From NCBI RefSeq assembly GCF_015355765.1, contig NZ_JACWNA010000018.1, forward strand, positions 23,040 to 87,039: 64,000 nucleotides of DNA. The letters run 5' to 3'. Both the position numbers and the translations under genes were made by a program. The DNA is from Actinomyces haliotis (GTDB lineage Bacteria > Actinomycetota > Actinomycetes > Actinomycetales > Actinomycetaceae). A model generated the notes under the pieces. That model was not told the origin of the DNA and made no database searches. It was given only the letters and a program-made list of their open reading frames with translations. Of the stretch, positions 1 through 8,550 are shown in pieces (position 1 is the stretch's first letter; every line of letters begins with the position of its first letter).

Positions 1-1
1 G

Positions 2-1096
2 GGCGACACGCAGCACCTCGACGCCCGTGACCGGATGCTCACCGGCGCGTACTCAGCCTCTCGCGAGATCGCCGCCGCGCTCGACACGACGATGCGCTCC
101 GCGCTGCGCGCCGCCCGCCCTGCCCGCCGCCCCCTCACCCTGGTGCGCTTCGGCCGCCGGTCCGCCCCCGTCCTCGAGCGCCTCGACGAGGACGTCGTCG
201 CGCACGGCGGGGAGGTCGCGCTCGCGGACAGGGCGGTCCCCGACGCCGACCCTGCCCTCCCGCTGCGCGTCGCCCTCGCCTCCGTCCGCTCCGGCCAGCC
301 GATCGCCACCGTGACCCGCGCCAGCCTGCGCCGCTGCCCGAGCCCCCGGGGCACGTGGAGTGACGAGCCCGCCGTCCGCGAGGACCGCGAGCGCACCGGT
401 GCGGGCACGGCTCCGGCCGGTGGGAGCTCGTCGATGCTGGGCAGGCTCGTCGACCTCCTCGGCTCGGGCGACGAGCTCGTCCGCGTCTGGGAGGACCTCG
501 ACCGTGCGAGCCTGCCCGTGCGCTGGTTCCCGGGCTGGTCCGCTGTCCTCAACCGGCCCCAGCACAACCCGCTCCACCTCTACACCGTCGACCGCCACAT
601 GGTGCGCACCGCCGCCGTCGCAGGGCGCCTCCTCGGCGACGACGGCGGCGCGCGCGTCCTCGACCACCTCGGGCTACCGGGACTCGACGCGGGAGCCGGG
701 TCCCGAGACCGGAAGGCCCTCCTCGTCACCGCGCTGCTCCACGACCTCGGCAAGGTCCCGGGCGTCGTCGGTGAGGCCCACGCGGCCGCGGGCGCCCAGC
801 GCGTGCCGGCCGTCCTCGACGTCCTCGGGATCGCCGGCGCCGACGCCGAGGAGATAGTCCTGCTCGTGCGCGAGCACCTGCTCCTCGGCCTCGCCGCCAC
901 CAAGGCGCCGGGGGACTCCGCCGTCGTCGACGCCGCCAATGAGGCGCTCGGCGACGGCACCCGGGCGCGGCGCCGCCTCAGCCTCCTCCGGCTCCTCACG
1001 GAGGCCGACTCCCGCGCCGCTGGACCGCGCGCGTGGACCAGCGTGCGCGCCGGCGTCGTCGACCAGGCGACGGCTGCCCTCGCCGCTGAGCTCTGA
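2..1096 (+). CDS. glnD: PII uridylyltransferase GlnD (C-terminal part)
   Basis: This is the 3' part of a gene whose start lies before the window; the frame is open from base 2. GlnD uridylylates and deuridylylates PII protein (adenylylation of GlnK in some actinobacteria) in nitrogen signalling. The visible part holds the end of the PII-uridylyltransferase region with the RPQHN and YTVDRH motifs (about 550-600), followed by an HD phosphohydrolase domain with LLHDLGK near 736-756. Only about 120 residues follow the HD motif before the stop, so the two C-terminal ACT domains of enterobacterial GlnD appear to be missing. In actinobacteria glnD usually closes an amtB-glnK-glnD operon just ahead of ffh, and here ffh is the next backbone gene after the phosphatase insertion. 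The identity is well supported; the missing ACT domains are read from length only. Confidence 0.85.
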   Translation, partial: GDTQHLDARDRMLTGAYSASREIAAALDTTMRSALRAARPARRPLTLVRFGRRSAPVLERLDEDVVAHGGEVALADRAVPDADPALPLRVALASVRSGQPIATVTRASLRRCPSPRGTWSDEPAVREDRERTGAGTAPAGGSSSMLGRLVDLLGSGDELVRVWEDLDRASLPVRWFPGWSAVLNRPQHNPLHLYTVDRHMVRTAAVAGRLLGDDGGARVLDHLGLPGLDAGAGSRDRKALLVTALLHDLGKVPGVVGEAHAAAGAQRVPAVLDVLGIAGADAEEIVLLVREHLLLGLAATKAPGDSAVVDAANEALGDGTRARRRLSLLRLLTEADSRAAGPRAWTSVRAGVVDQATAALAAEL

Positions 1097-1127
1097 GCCG
1101 ACCGTCGGCACCCGGGCGCCCTCCCGG

Positions 1128-1200
1128 CGCAAACCGTGGGCCCGTTGGCGGGCTGAGGGGACGACGGCCCCGCACTGTGCCGGGAAGCCCACGGTTTGCG
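1128..1200. repeat. 73-bp palindromic element A, copy 1
   Basis: The ends are a perfect 14-bp inverted repeat: CGCAAACCGTGGGC at 1128-1141 and its complement at 1187-1200. A second copy of the same length lies at 4896-4968, and the pair brackets the phosphatase gene. The interior is conserved between copies (GTTGGC, GAGGGGACGACG, CCCCGCACT). There is no T-tract, so it is not a textbook terminator; a REP/MITE-like repeat or a structured RNA end is equally possible. Confidence 0.8.
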
Positions 1201-1278
1201 GTGGGGGAGTGGGGTTGCGTCGGGAAACGTCAGCCTCAGTACCCGCATGGAGGGCCGCAATCGGCGTGCGGATCCGCA

Positions 1279-1310
1279 CATCACGGGATGGTCACGATCG
1301 TTCACCCCGG
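1279..1310 (+). promoter_or_regulatory. Candidate PHO box upstream of phosphatase
   Basis: Three TCAC cores begin at 1281, 1292 and 1302, that is at spacings of 11 and 10 bases. The last sits in GTTCACCCCGG, close to the 11-base direct-repeat unit bound by PhoP in streptomycetes. The position, about 110-140 bases before the ATG of a secreted phosphatase, suits phosphate-starvation control. This is an inference from similarity. Confidence 0.4.
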
Positions 1311-1417
1311 CGACACCGCTCGCACACCGGCTGCTCGGCCTCTGGACACCGCCGCCCTCTTTCATGGGGCGGGGCCACCCCGGCCCTCATCACCCAGCCC
1401 CGCGTGAAAGAACTCCC

Positions 1418-4400
1418 ATGAAGCTCCCGCACGCCCTGCGCCTCCCGGCGCGGGTCGGCACCGCCATCGCCGCCGCAGGCGCCATGGCGATCCCGGCCCT
1501 CGCGCTGCCCGCCGCGTCAGCCGCCACCTCCACGACCCACGACACCAACGGCCCTGCCCACTGCGTCACGACGAGCGCGGACGGCACCCTCAACACCGAC
1601 CCCGGTTCCTGCGCCCAGTACGGCACCGCCGGTCAGGGCCGCTCCAACGAGCACGCCAAGAACGTCATCCTCATCATCGGCGACGGCATGGGCCAGCAGG
1701 AGATCACCGCTGCCCGCAACTACGTCGAGGGCGCCGGCGGCCGCTTCGCCGGGCTCGACAACCTCACCTCGACCGGGCTCTACACGCACTACTCGATCAA
1801 CAAGGACGGCTCAGTCAACGACGTCACCGACTCCGCCGCCTCCGGCACCGCCTGGGCCACCGGGACGAAGACCTACAACGGCGCCATTGGCGTCGACGTC
1901 GCCGGCAACCCTGAGGAGAACCTCATCGAGGTCGCCAAGAACGCCGGCCTGCGCACCGGAAACGTCTCCACCGCCGAGATCCAGGACGCCACCCCGGCCG
2001 TCCTCGGCGCCCACGCCTCGACGCGCTCCTGCTACGCGCCCTCGGGCAGCAAGTCCACCGGCTGCGACGCCGACCAGCGCGTCAACGGCGGCCTCGGCTC
2101 CATCGAGGAGCAGATCGTCGACACCCGCGCCGACGTCACCCTCGGCGGCGGCGCCCAGTACTTCGACGCCGCGGTCCAGGCCGACTCCGGCAACACCAAC
2201 CCCTTCCTCACCGGCAGCGCCCTCTACGACACCCAGTGGAAGGCCGGAACGAGCGTCCTCGACAACGCCAAGGCCAACGGCTACCAGGTCGTCACCAACG
2301 CCTCCGAGCTCGACGCCGTCACCTCCGCCGACCAGGAGCACCCCGTCCTCGGCCTCTTCGCCTCCGGCAACATGACGCGCGCCTACGCGAAGAGCGAGGC
2401 CGTCCTCGGTGGCTCGACCGGCGCCCCCATCACCTGCCAGAAGAACGACGTCGGTGATGAGCCCGAGGCCGTCGCCATGACGAACAAGGCGATCTCCCTG
2501 CTCGACCAGCCCGCCTCCGACAAGGGCTTCTTCCTCCAGGTCGAGTCCGCCTCCATCGACAAGGCCGACCACGACGCCGACGCCTGCGGCCAGATCGGCG
2601 AGACCGAGCGCCTCGACCAGGTCGTCCAGGCGGCCGTCGACTTCGCCAAGGCCGACGGCAACACGATGGTCGTCGTCACCGCCGACCACTCCCACACGAG
2701 CCAGATCGTCTACGACGACACCGACCTCGTCGCCCCCTCCACGCGCCTGCTCACCAAGGACGGCGCGACCATGTCCCTCGCCTACGGCACGAGCACCGTC
2801 GACTCCACCGGCCACGTCACCGGCTCCCAGCAGCACACGGGCGCCCAGCTCCGCGTCGCCGCCTACGGCCCGGGCTCCGAGAACGTCATCGGTCAGACCG
2901 ACCAGACGGACCTCCACTTCACCATCCGCAACGCCCTCGGGCTCGGTGTCAACGCCAACCCGAACGGCACGGACGACGGCCTCGCCGACCCGGTCGACAC
3001 CGACGGCGTCAACGACACCTGCTACCTCGTCCAGGCCGACGGCACCGTCGCCTCCGCACCGGGCGCCTGCGCCCAGTACGGCAAGAGCGGCGAGCAGCGC
3101 TCCAGCGAGAAGGCGAAGAACGTCATCCTCTTCATCGGTGACGGCATGGGCGACTCCGAGATCACCTCGGCCCGCAACTACCTCTACGGCGCCGGCGGCG
3201 TCCTCCCGGGCCTCGACGCCCTCAAGTACACCGGCTCGTACACGCACTTCTCGCTGCAGAACGACCACGGCACGATCAAGCCGAACTACGTCACCGACTC
3301 CGCGGCCTCCGGCACCGCCTGGGCCACCGGGACCAAGACCTACAACGGCGCCATCGGCGTCGACCTCGCCGGCAACGCCCTGCCGAACCTCCTCGAGCTC
3401 GCCAAGGAGTCCGGCCTGCGGACCGGCAACGTGACGACCGCCGAGATCGAGGACGCGACCCCGGCCGTCGAGGGCGCTCACGTGAGCACCCGCTCGTGCT
3501 ACTCGCCGTCGGGCTACAAGTCCGACTGCGTCTCCGACCAGCGCGTCAACGGCGGCCTCGGCTCCATCGCCGAGCAGCTCGTCGACACCCGCGCCGACGT
3601 CACCCTCGGTGGCGGCTCCAAGGCCTTCGACCAGACGGTCCAGGCCTCTGGCACCTACGCCGGCAGCGACGGCGACCACGTGTGGACCTCCGGCAGCTCG
3701 GTCCTCGACAACGCCAAGGCCCAGGGCTACCAGGTCGTCACGAACGCCTCCGAGCTCGACGCCGTCACCTCGGCCGACCAGGACGCCCCGGTCCTCGGCC
3801 TCTTCGCCTCCGGCAACATGCCGCGCAAGTTCCTGCGCACGACGCCGACCACCGACGGCGCCCTCCAGGACGCCCAGTCCTGCGAGCTCAACCCCGAGCG
3901 CACCAGCGCGACGCCCGACCTCGCCGCCATGACGACGAAGGCCATCGACCTCCTCGACCGCTCCGGCGCGGGCGACGACACCGGATTCTTCCTCCAGGTC
4001 GAGGGCGCCTCGATCGACAAGGCCGACCACGACGCCGATGCCTGCGGCCAGATCGGCGAGCTCGACGACCTCGACCAGGCCATCCAGGCCGCCCGCTCCT
4101 GGGTCGCCGAGTCGGGTGAGCCGACGCTCATCATCGCCACCGCCGACCACGCTCACACCTCGCAGATCACCGAGGACGACGTCCTGACCGCCGGCCTGAC
4201 GACCAAGCTGCGCACCGCCGACGGCTCCGACATGGTCCTCAACTACGCCACCGCCTCCTCCAACGGCGACGAGGCCCTCGGCGGCCAGAACCACACCGGT
4301 GCCCAGCTCCGCATCGCGGCGGAGGGCCCCGGCGCCGAGAACGTCGTCGGCCAGACCGACCAGACGGACATGCACTACACGGTCGCCAACGCGCTCGGAC

Positions 4401-4831
4401 TTGACACGACCCGCACGACGGTCGACAACGGCTTCACTCTGACCTCGATGGAGCCCACGGCCGAGCCGACCGACGGCGCGACGGCGACCCCGACGGCGAC
4501 CGCCTCGGCTGAGCCGAGCCGGGAGCCCAGCACTGCGCCCAGCCCGACGCCGTCCGCCGCCCCGTCGACGACGCCGAGCCCCGCGGACTCAGTCACGCCG
4601 TCGGCCTCCGCCTCCTCGAGCCCGACCGCGACCGCCTCGCCGAGCGCGAGCCACCCCGGCAAGGGGCACGGCCACGGCCACGACGAGGGCCACGGAAAGG
4701 GGCACGGCAAGGGACACGGCCACGGCCCCGGTCATGGCCACGGCGACGGCGGCTGGTGGACCAGCGGCTGGACCTCCTGGTTCAGCCGGGCGATCACGGT
4801 CATCTGGCAGGCGATCGCCGTCCTGTGGTGA
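1418..4831 (+). CDS. Secreted tandem alkaline phosphatase with His-rich tail
   Basis: A 1137-residue exported protein carrying two complete alkaline phosphatase domains of the E. coli PhoA type. It would release phosphate from monoesters outside the membrane. The ATG at 1418 is chosen because it starts a signal peptide (MKLPHALRLPARVG, then an alanine-rich core ending ASA-AT) behind a GAAAGAA ribosome site. Domain 1 has NVILIIGDGMG at 82-92 and the nucleophile motif TDSAASGTAW with Ser139. Domain 2 has NVILFIGDGMG from 568 and the same motif with Ser628. Both have TADH-x-HTSQI metal-ligand motifs. After a Ser/Thr/Pro-rich linker (about 1010-1078) comes a tail of GHGHGH/GKGHGKGH repeats (about 1079-1113) and an aromatic, hydrophobic C-terminus ending WQAIAVLW. 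There is no LPXTG sorting signal. The domains are nearly identical in places at DNA level, indicating internal duplication. Confidence 0.9.
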   Translation: MKLPHALRLPARVGTAIAAAGAMAIPALALPAASAATSTTHDTNGPAHCVTTSADGTLNTDPGSCAQYGTAGQGRSNEHAKNVILIIGDGMGQQEITAARNYVEGAGGRFAGLDNLTSTGLYTHYSINKDGSVNDVTDSAASGTAWATGTKTYNGAIGVDVAGNPEENLIEVAKNAGLRTGNVSTAEIQDATPAVLGAHASTRSCYAPSGSKSTGCDADQRVNGGLGSIEEQIVDTRADVTLGGGAQYFDAAVQADSGNTNPFLTGSALYDTQWKAGTSVLDNAKANGYQVVTNASELDAVTSADQEHPVLGLFASGNMTRAYAKSEAVLGGSTGAPITCQKNDVGDEPEAVAMTNKAISLLDQPASDKGFFLQVESASIDKADHDADACGQIGETERLDQVVQAAVDFAKADGNTMVVVTADHSHTSQIVYDDTDLVAPSTRLLTKDGATMSLAYGTSTVDSTGHVTGSQQHTGAQLRVAAYGPGSENVIGQTDQTDLHFTIRNALGLGVNANPNGTDDGLADPVDTDGVNDTCYLVQADGTVASAPGACAQYGKSGEQRSSEKAKNVILFIGDGMGDSEITSARNYLYGAGGVLPGLDALKYTGSYTHFSLQNDHGTIKPNYVTDSAASGTAWATGTKTYNGAIGVDLAGNALPNLLELAKESGLRTGNVTTAEIEDATPAVEGAHVSTRSCYSPSGYKSDCVSDQRVNGGLGSIAEQLVDTRADVTLGGGSKAFDQTVQASGTYAGSDGDHVWTSGSSVLDNAKAQGYQVVTNASELDAVTSADQDAPVLGLFASGNMPRKFLRTTPTTDGALQDAQSCELNPERTSATPDLAAMTTKAIDLLDRSGAGDDTGFFLQVEGASIDKADHDADACGQIGELDDLDQAIQAARSWVAESGEPTLIIATADHAHTSQITEDDVLTAGLTTKLRTADGSDMVLNYATASSNGDEALGGQNHTGAQLRIAAEGPGAENVVGQTDQTDMHYTVANALGLDTTRTTVDNGFTLTSMEPTAEPTDGATATPTATASAEPSREPSTAPSPTPSAAPSTTPSPADSVTPSASASSSPTATASPSASHPGKGHGHGHDEGHGKGHGKGHGHGPGHGHGDGGWWTSGWTSWFSRAITVIWQAIAVLW

Positions 4832-4895
4832 CACGACGCCAGGGCGCCGCGTCCTGGGGCACAGACCCCGGAGCGCGGCGACCGGCGCCGCCCCA

Positions 4896-4968
4896 CGCAA
4901 ACCGAGGGGCCGTTGGCAGAGCGAGGGGACGACGTCCCCGCACTCTGCCGAGGAGCCCACGGTTTGCG
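4896..4968. repeat. 73-bp palindromic element A, copy 2
   Basis: Second copy of the element at 1128-1200, same length and orientation. The right arm GCCCACGGTTTGCG is identical; the left arm has small changes. Here the inner arms also pair (GGCAGAG with CTCTGCC, GGGGAC with GTCCCC), so the transcript could fold into one long hairpin. It lies 65 bases after the phosphatase stop. Confidence 0.8.
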
Positions 4969-5000
4969 GTGGGTGACTGGCCTCATCGCGAGGCGCCCAC

Positions 5001-5045
5001 GTGAGGGCCCGCACGTCCCCGAGACGGGGAGGTGCGGGCCCTCAC
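5001..5045. terminator. Strong hairpin between phosphatase and ffh
   Basis: A perfect 14-bp inverted repeat, GTGAGGGCCCGCAC at 5001-5014 and its complement at 5032-5045, with a further GTCCCC/GGGGAG pairing inside. It probably ends transcription of the phosphatase. There is no U-tract, as is common in GC-rich actinobacteria. Confidence 0.6.
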
Positions 5046-5173
5046 CGCTATCCTGGGACGAGCTGCGCTCGAACGGCACTCGCCGTCCCCGGGCCGGGGC
5101 GTCCGCCGGACGCCCGCACCACCCCTCGCAACCACAGCCCACCGGCGCCACGGCGCCCCAGGAAGGACACCGC

Positions 5174-6892
5174 GTGTTCGGCAACCTCTCCGACCGGCTC
5201 ACCGCCTCGTTCAAGTCCCTGCGCGGCAAGGGCCGCCTCACGGACGCCGACATCGACGAGACCGTCTCCGAGATCCGCCGCGCCCTCCTCGAGGCCGACG
5301 TCGCCCTCCCGGTGGTCCGCTCCTTCACCGCCGCCGTGCGCGAGAAGGCCAAGGACGCGGCCCGCTCCCAGGCCCTCAACCCGGCCCAGCAGATCGTCAA
5401 GATCGTCAACGAGGAGCTCATCGAGATCCTCGGCGGCGAAACCCGCGAGCTCGCCTGGGCTGACCGCGGCCCCACCATCATCATGCTCGCCGGCCTCCAG
5501 GGCGCCGGCAAGACCACCCTCGCCGGCAAGCTCGGCCACTGGCTCAAGGAGGACGGCAAGCGCGTCCTCCTCGTCGCCTCCGACCTCCAGCGCCCCAACG
5601 CCGTCACCCAGCTGAGCGTCGTCGCCGAGCGCGCCGGCGTGGACGTCTGGGCGCCTGAGCCCGGCAACGGCGTCGGCGACCCGGTCCACGTCGCCTGGAC
5701 CGGCGTCGAGCAGGCCCGCACCCACGGCTACGACGTCGTCGTCGTCGACACCGCTGGCCGCCTCGGCGTCGACGCCGAGATGATGGACCAGGCGATCCGC
5801 ATCCGCGACGCCGTCCAGCCGAACGAGATCCTCTTCGTCCTGGACGCCATGGTCGGTCAGGACGCCGTCAACACCTCCGTCGCCTTCCGCGACGGCGTCG
5901 GCTTCACCGGCGTCGTCCTGTCCAAGCTCGACGGCGACGCCCGAGGCGGTGCCGCGCTGTCCGTGCGCGGCGTGACCGGCGCTCCGGTCCTCTTCTCCTC
6001 CACCGGTGAGGGCCTGGACGACTTCGAGCGTTTCCACGCCGACCGCATGGCGTCGCGCATCCTCGACATGGGTGACCTCCTCACCCTCATCGAGCAGGCA
6101 GAGCGCACCTTCGACCAGGCCGAGGCCGAGGACGCCGCGGCCAAGCTCGCCAAGGGCGAGTTCACGCTTGACGACTTCCTCACCCAGCTGCGGCAGATCC
6201 GCAAGATGGGCTCGATGAAGAAGCTCCTCGGCATGATGCCGGGCATGGGGCAGATGCGTGAGGCCCTGGAGACCTTCGACGAGCGCGAGGTCGACCGCGT
6301 CGAGGCGATCGTCTGCTCGATGACCCCGGCCGAGCGCAAGGACATCTCGATCCTCAACGGCTCACGCCGCCAGCGCATCGCGAAGGGCTCCGGCAACACC
6401 GTCCAGGCGGTCAACGAGCTCGTCGACCGCTTCGAGCAGGCCAAGAAGATGATGGAGGCCATGAGCGCCTCCGGCTTCGGCGCCGACGGCGCAGCCGCGG
6501 GCGTGCCCGGCATGGGGTCCCTCCCCGGTATGGGCAAGCGCGCCAAGGCACGGCAGGCCCCCAAGGCCAAGAAGGGCAAGGGCGGCAAGAAGGGCAAGTC
6601 CGGCAACCCGGCCAAGGCCGCCCGCCAGGCCAAGGAGGCCGCTGCTCGTCGTGAGCAGGAGGGTGCGGCCCTGCCCGCGGCGCCGGCCGCTCCGGTGGCC
6701 GGCTCCTCCTTCGGACTCGGCGGAGGCTCCCAGGCTCCCGCCCCGGCGTCGACCGGCGGCTACGGCATCATGCCGGGGCAGGGCGGCGGACAGGCCGCGC
6801 CGGCCACCGCGCAGGCCCAGGAGTCGGGCGACGACGTCGCGGACGCGATGAACGCCCTGCCCGAGGACCTGCGCCGCCGCCTGGGTCTCTGA
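5174..6892 (+). CDS. ffh: Signal recognition particle protein Ffh
   Basis: The SRP54-type GTPase that binds signal sequences on ribosomes and delivers them to the membrane with FtsY and 4.5S RNA. The 572-residue protein has the N domain (1-90), the G domain with P-loop GLQGAGKTT at 107-115, DTAGR and SKLDG motifs, and a methionine-rich M domain to about 455 (MGSMKKLLGMMPGMGQM). A low-complexity tail of about 115 residues, rich in Gly, Lys, Ala and Gln, follows and ends PEDLRRRLGL. The GTG at 5174 is chosen for the Ffh N-terminus (FGNLSDRL) and the preceding AGGAAGGA; the open frame upstream is non-homologous. It follows glnD in many actinobacteria; here the phosphatase separates them. Confidence 0.97.
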   Translation: MFGNLSDRLTASFKSLRGKGRLTDADIDETVSEIRRALLEADVALPVVRSFTAAVREKAKDAARSQALNPAQQIVKIVNEELIEILGGETRELAWADRGPTIIMLAGLQGAGKTTLAGKLGHWLKEDGKRVLLVASDLQRPNAVTQLSVVAERAGVDVWAPEPGNGVGDPVHVAWTGVEQARTHGYDVVVVDTAGRLGVDAEMMDQAIRIRDAVQPNEILFVLDAMVGQDAVNTSVAFRDGVGFTGVVLSKLDGDARGGAALSVRGVTGAPVLFSSTGEGLDDFERFHADRMASRILDMGDLLTLIEQAERTFDQAEAEDAAAKLAKGEFTLDDFLTQLRQIRKMGSMKKLLGMMPGMGQMREALETFDEREVDRVEAIVCSMTPAERKDISILNGSRRQRIAKGSGNTVQAVNELVDRFEQAKKMMEAMSASGFGADGAAAGVPGMGSLPGMGKRAKARQAPKAKKGKGGKKGKSGNPAKAARQAKEAAARREQEGAALPAAPAAPVAGSSFGLGGGSQAPAPASTGGYGIMPGQGGGQAAPATAQAQESGDDVADAMNALPEDLRRRLGL

Positions 6893-6929
6893 CGCGAGCG
6901 GCCCCTCGGGACCGCCGCATCCTCGGAAG

Positions 6930-6992
6930 ATTCAGCGGGTTTGGCCTCAGTCAGCGCGATCTGCGCGCCGAACGAGGCCAGACCCGTTGATT
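6930..6992. repeat. Palindromic element B, copy 1
   Basis: The arms TTCAGCGGGTTTGGCCTC and GAGGCCAGACCCGTTGA pair with few mismatches around a GCGCG-ATCTG-CGCGC inner hairpin. It lies between convergent ffh and the CPBP protease gene, where it could also serve as a two-way terminator. Related copies are at 7833-7891 and 11665-11723. Confidence 0.75.
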
Positions 6993-7022
6993 CTCTGCGA
7001 GCGGGCGGGCGGACAGGAGGGC

Positions 7023-7748
7023 TCAGACGACCGCGGCGAGGACCGCGGACGAGGCCATGAGGTTGACCGACGAGTGCAGGGCGAGGGAGGCCCAGAGGCT
7101 CTCGTGGCGCACTCGTAGCCAGGCCAGGAGCAGCCCCATCGTCACGAGGTAGGGCAGGAGCAAAGGGAAACCGTGCGCGGCGGCGAAGACGAGCGCACTG
7201 ACGACCACGGCCCACGCGGTGCCCCACCGACCGCGTGCCGCGCCGAGGACGAGCCCACGGAAGAGCGCCTCCTCCCACAGCGGGGTCAGGACCGCCGTCG
7301 CGAGGACGATGAGGACCGCACTCACGGGGCCGATCGCACCTGCGTCCTCTGCCAGCCCCGTACCGGAGCCGGGAGACTCACCGAGAACGGCGAGGGCGGT
7401 GCCCTGCACGGCAACCAGCGCGAGGATCGCGACGGGGAGCTCCCACAGCAGGTGCCACAGGGAGCGCGTGGGACGCCGGAAGCCGACCGCCTGCCACGAC
7501 AGACCGTGGCGTGTGATGGCATGGCGCTCCGCCGCCAGCGCGAGGAGACCCTGGAGGGGAAGCGCGACGGCGAGCGATGTGAGCAGGTGGTCACGGACCG
7601 CCGGCACGGTGAGGCCGAGGACGAGTACGGCACCGAAGACGAGAAGCGTCTCGGCCAGGACGAGGAGCGCGGCGTGAACGGCAGCGCCACCGGTCACGGC
7701 GGACTGCGGCGTGCCTGATACGGGTTGAGGCGTAGAGGCGGACGTCAT
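7023..7748 (-). CDS. CPBP family intramembrane metalloprotease
   Basis: A 241-residue integral membrane protein of the CPBP (CAAX protease/bacteriocin-processing, Abi) family. The family motifs are present in order: EEALFRG (the EExxxR glutamates), an AAHGFP histidine motif, and LHSSVN near the C-terminus. Several hydrophobic segments surround them. Substrates in bacteria are usually unknown; immunity and peptide maturation are common roles. It is transcribed alone, with element B on both sides. The ATG at 7748 has no Shine-Dalgarno sequence, but a TAGCGT hexamer ends 6 bases upstream, suggesting leaderless translation. Confidence 0.85.
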   Translation of the reverse strand: MTSASTPQPVSGTPQSAVTGGAAVHAALLVLAETLLVFGAVLVLGLTVPAVRDHLLTSLAVALPLQGLLALAAERHAITRHGLSWQAVGFRRPTRSLWHLLWELPVAILALVAVQGTALAVLGESPGSGTGLAEDAGAIGPVSAVLIVLATAVLTPLWEEALFRGLVLGAARGRWGTAWAVVVSALVFAAAHGFPLLLPYLVTMGLLLAWLRVRHESLWASLALHSSVNLMASSAVLAAVV

Positions 7749-7754
7749 GGCCTC

Positions 7755-7760
7755 ACGCTA
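7755..7760 (-). promoter_or_regulatory. Candidate leaderless -10 for CPBP gene
   Basis: TAGCGT on the - strand ends 6 bases before the ATG, and no ribosome-binding site is visible. It matches the spacing seen before rimM, xerC and proS. Confidence 0.4.
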
Positions 7761-7832
7761 TCCAGCCGACGGGTGAGCGTCGTCGTCCGTGCGGAGGAGG
7801 TCGTCGCTCGGGGCGCGGTTCATCGACCGTGC

Positions 7833-7891
7833 TCAGCGGGTCTGGCCTCATTCAGCGCACTTTGCGCACCGAACGAGGCCAGACCCGCTGA
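7833..7891. repeat. Palindromic element B, copy 2
   Basis: A perfect 17-bp inverted repeat, TCAGCGGGTCTGGCCTC at 7833-7849 and its complement at 7875-7891, with a GTGCGC-type inner hairpin. It lies between the 5' end of the CPBP gene and the 3' end of the response-regulator operon. It is the best-preserved copy of the family. Confidence 0.8.
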
Positions 7892-7926
7892 ATCCATGCG
7901 CGCTGGTGGACGCGAGCTGCCGGCCC

Positions 7927-8550
7927 TCAGAGCCAGCCGTTCGCCTCGGCGGCGACCGCGGCCTCGACGCGGTTGCGCGACTGCGTCTTGGCGATCGCGC
8001 TCGAGAGATAGTTGCGCACCGTCCCCTCGCCCAGGTGCAGCTCCGCGGCGATCCGCGGGGCGTCCAGGCCCCGTCGGGCGAGCCGCAGCACCTCGCGCTC
8101 GCGCTCGGTGAGCGGGTTGGGGCCGAGGATCACTGACTCCTGGGCGAGCGTCGGGTCGACGACCCGCAGCCCCGCGTGCACCTTCCTGATCGCCCCGGCG
8201 AGCTCGGCGGGCGGCGTGTCCTTGACGAGGAACCCGCTCGCCCCCGCCTCGAGGGCGCGCGAGAGGTAGCCGGGCCGTCCGAAGGTCGTGACGATGATGC
8301 TGCGGCAGCCTCCGGGCAGCGAGGCCAGCTCTCCAGCGGCCCACAGCCCGTCGCCGTCGGGCATCTCGATGTCGAGGAGGGCGACGTCGACGCCGGGCTG
8401 CGCCTGGCCGCGCACGCGCTCGACGGCCTCGCGGCCCGTCCCGACCTGGGCGACGACGTCGAGGTCCGGCTCAAGGTCGAGCAAGGTCGCCAGGGCGCCG
8501 CGCACGAGCGCCTGGTCGTCGGCGATGAGAAGACGGATCGGCACGCTCAC
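7927..8550 (-). CDS. NarL/LuxR-type response regulator
   Basis: A 207-residue two-component response regulator. The receiver domain (1-120) has the acidic pair D11-D12, phospho-acceptor D60 in LLDIEMPDGDG and the conserved LVKD lysine. The C-terminal LuxR-type helix-turn-helix has LTEREREVL and the recognition region TVRNYLSSAI. The GTG at 8550 overlaps the kinase stop by four bases (GTGA), and the longer open frame upstream is kinase shadow. It is the last gene of the ATPase-permease-kinase-regulator operon, so it most likely controls that exporter. A palindrome upstream of the ATPase gene (11624-11637) is its likely binding site. Confidence 0.92.
   Translation of the reverse strand: MSVPIRLLIADDQALVRGALATLLDLEPDLDVVAQVGTGREAVERVRGQAQPGVDVALLDIEMPDGDGLWAAGELASLPGGCRSIIVTTFGRPGYLSRALEAGASGFLVKDTPPAELAGAIRKVHAGLRVVDPTLAQESVILGPNPLTEREREVLRLARRGLDAPRIAAELHLGEGTVRNYLSSAIAKTQSRNRVEAAVAAEANGWL

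Larger units (their letters stand above)
1097..1417. other. Intergenic region glnD-phosphatase
   Basis: About 320 bases without a gene. It holds the first 73-bp palindromic element (1128-1200) and, downstream, a set of spaced TCAC repeats that resemble a PHO box. I see no credible coding sequence. The frame of the phosphatase is open from 1196, but the residues before 1418 look like translated intergenic DNA. Confidence 0.7.

Noticed and set aside
1128..1200. Element A as a simple Rho-independent terminator
   Set aside because: There is no T-tract, and the same 73-bp unit occurs on both sides of one gene, one of them upstream of it; a repeat label is safer.
1811..4375. 854-codon open frame antisense to the phosphatase
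   Set aside because: It mirrors the codon bias of the + strand gene, has no domain motifs, and reads as Gly/Val/Asp/Arg-rich low complexity.
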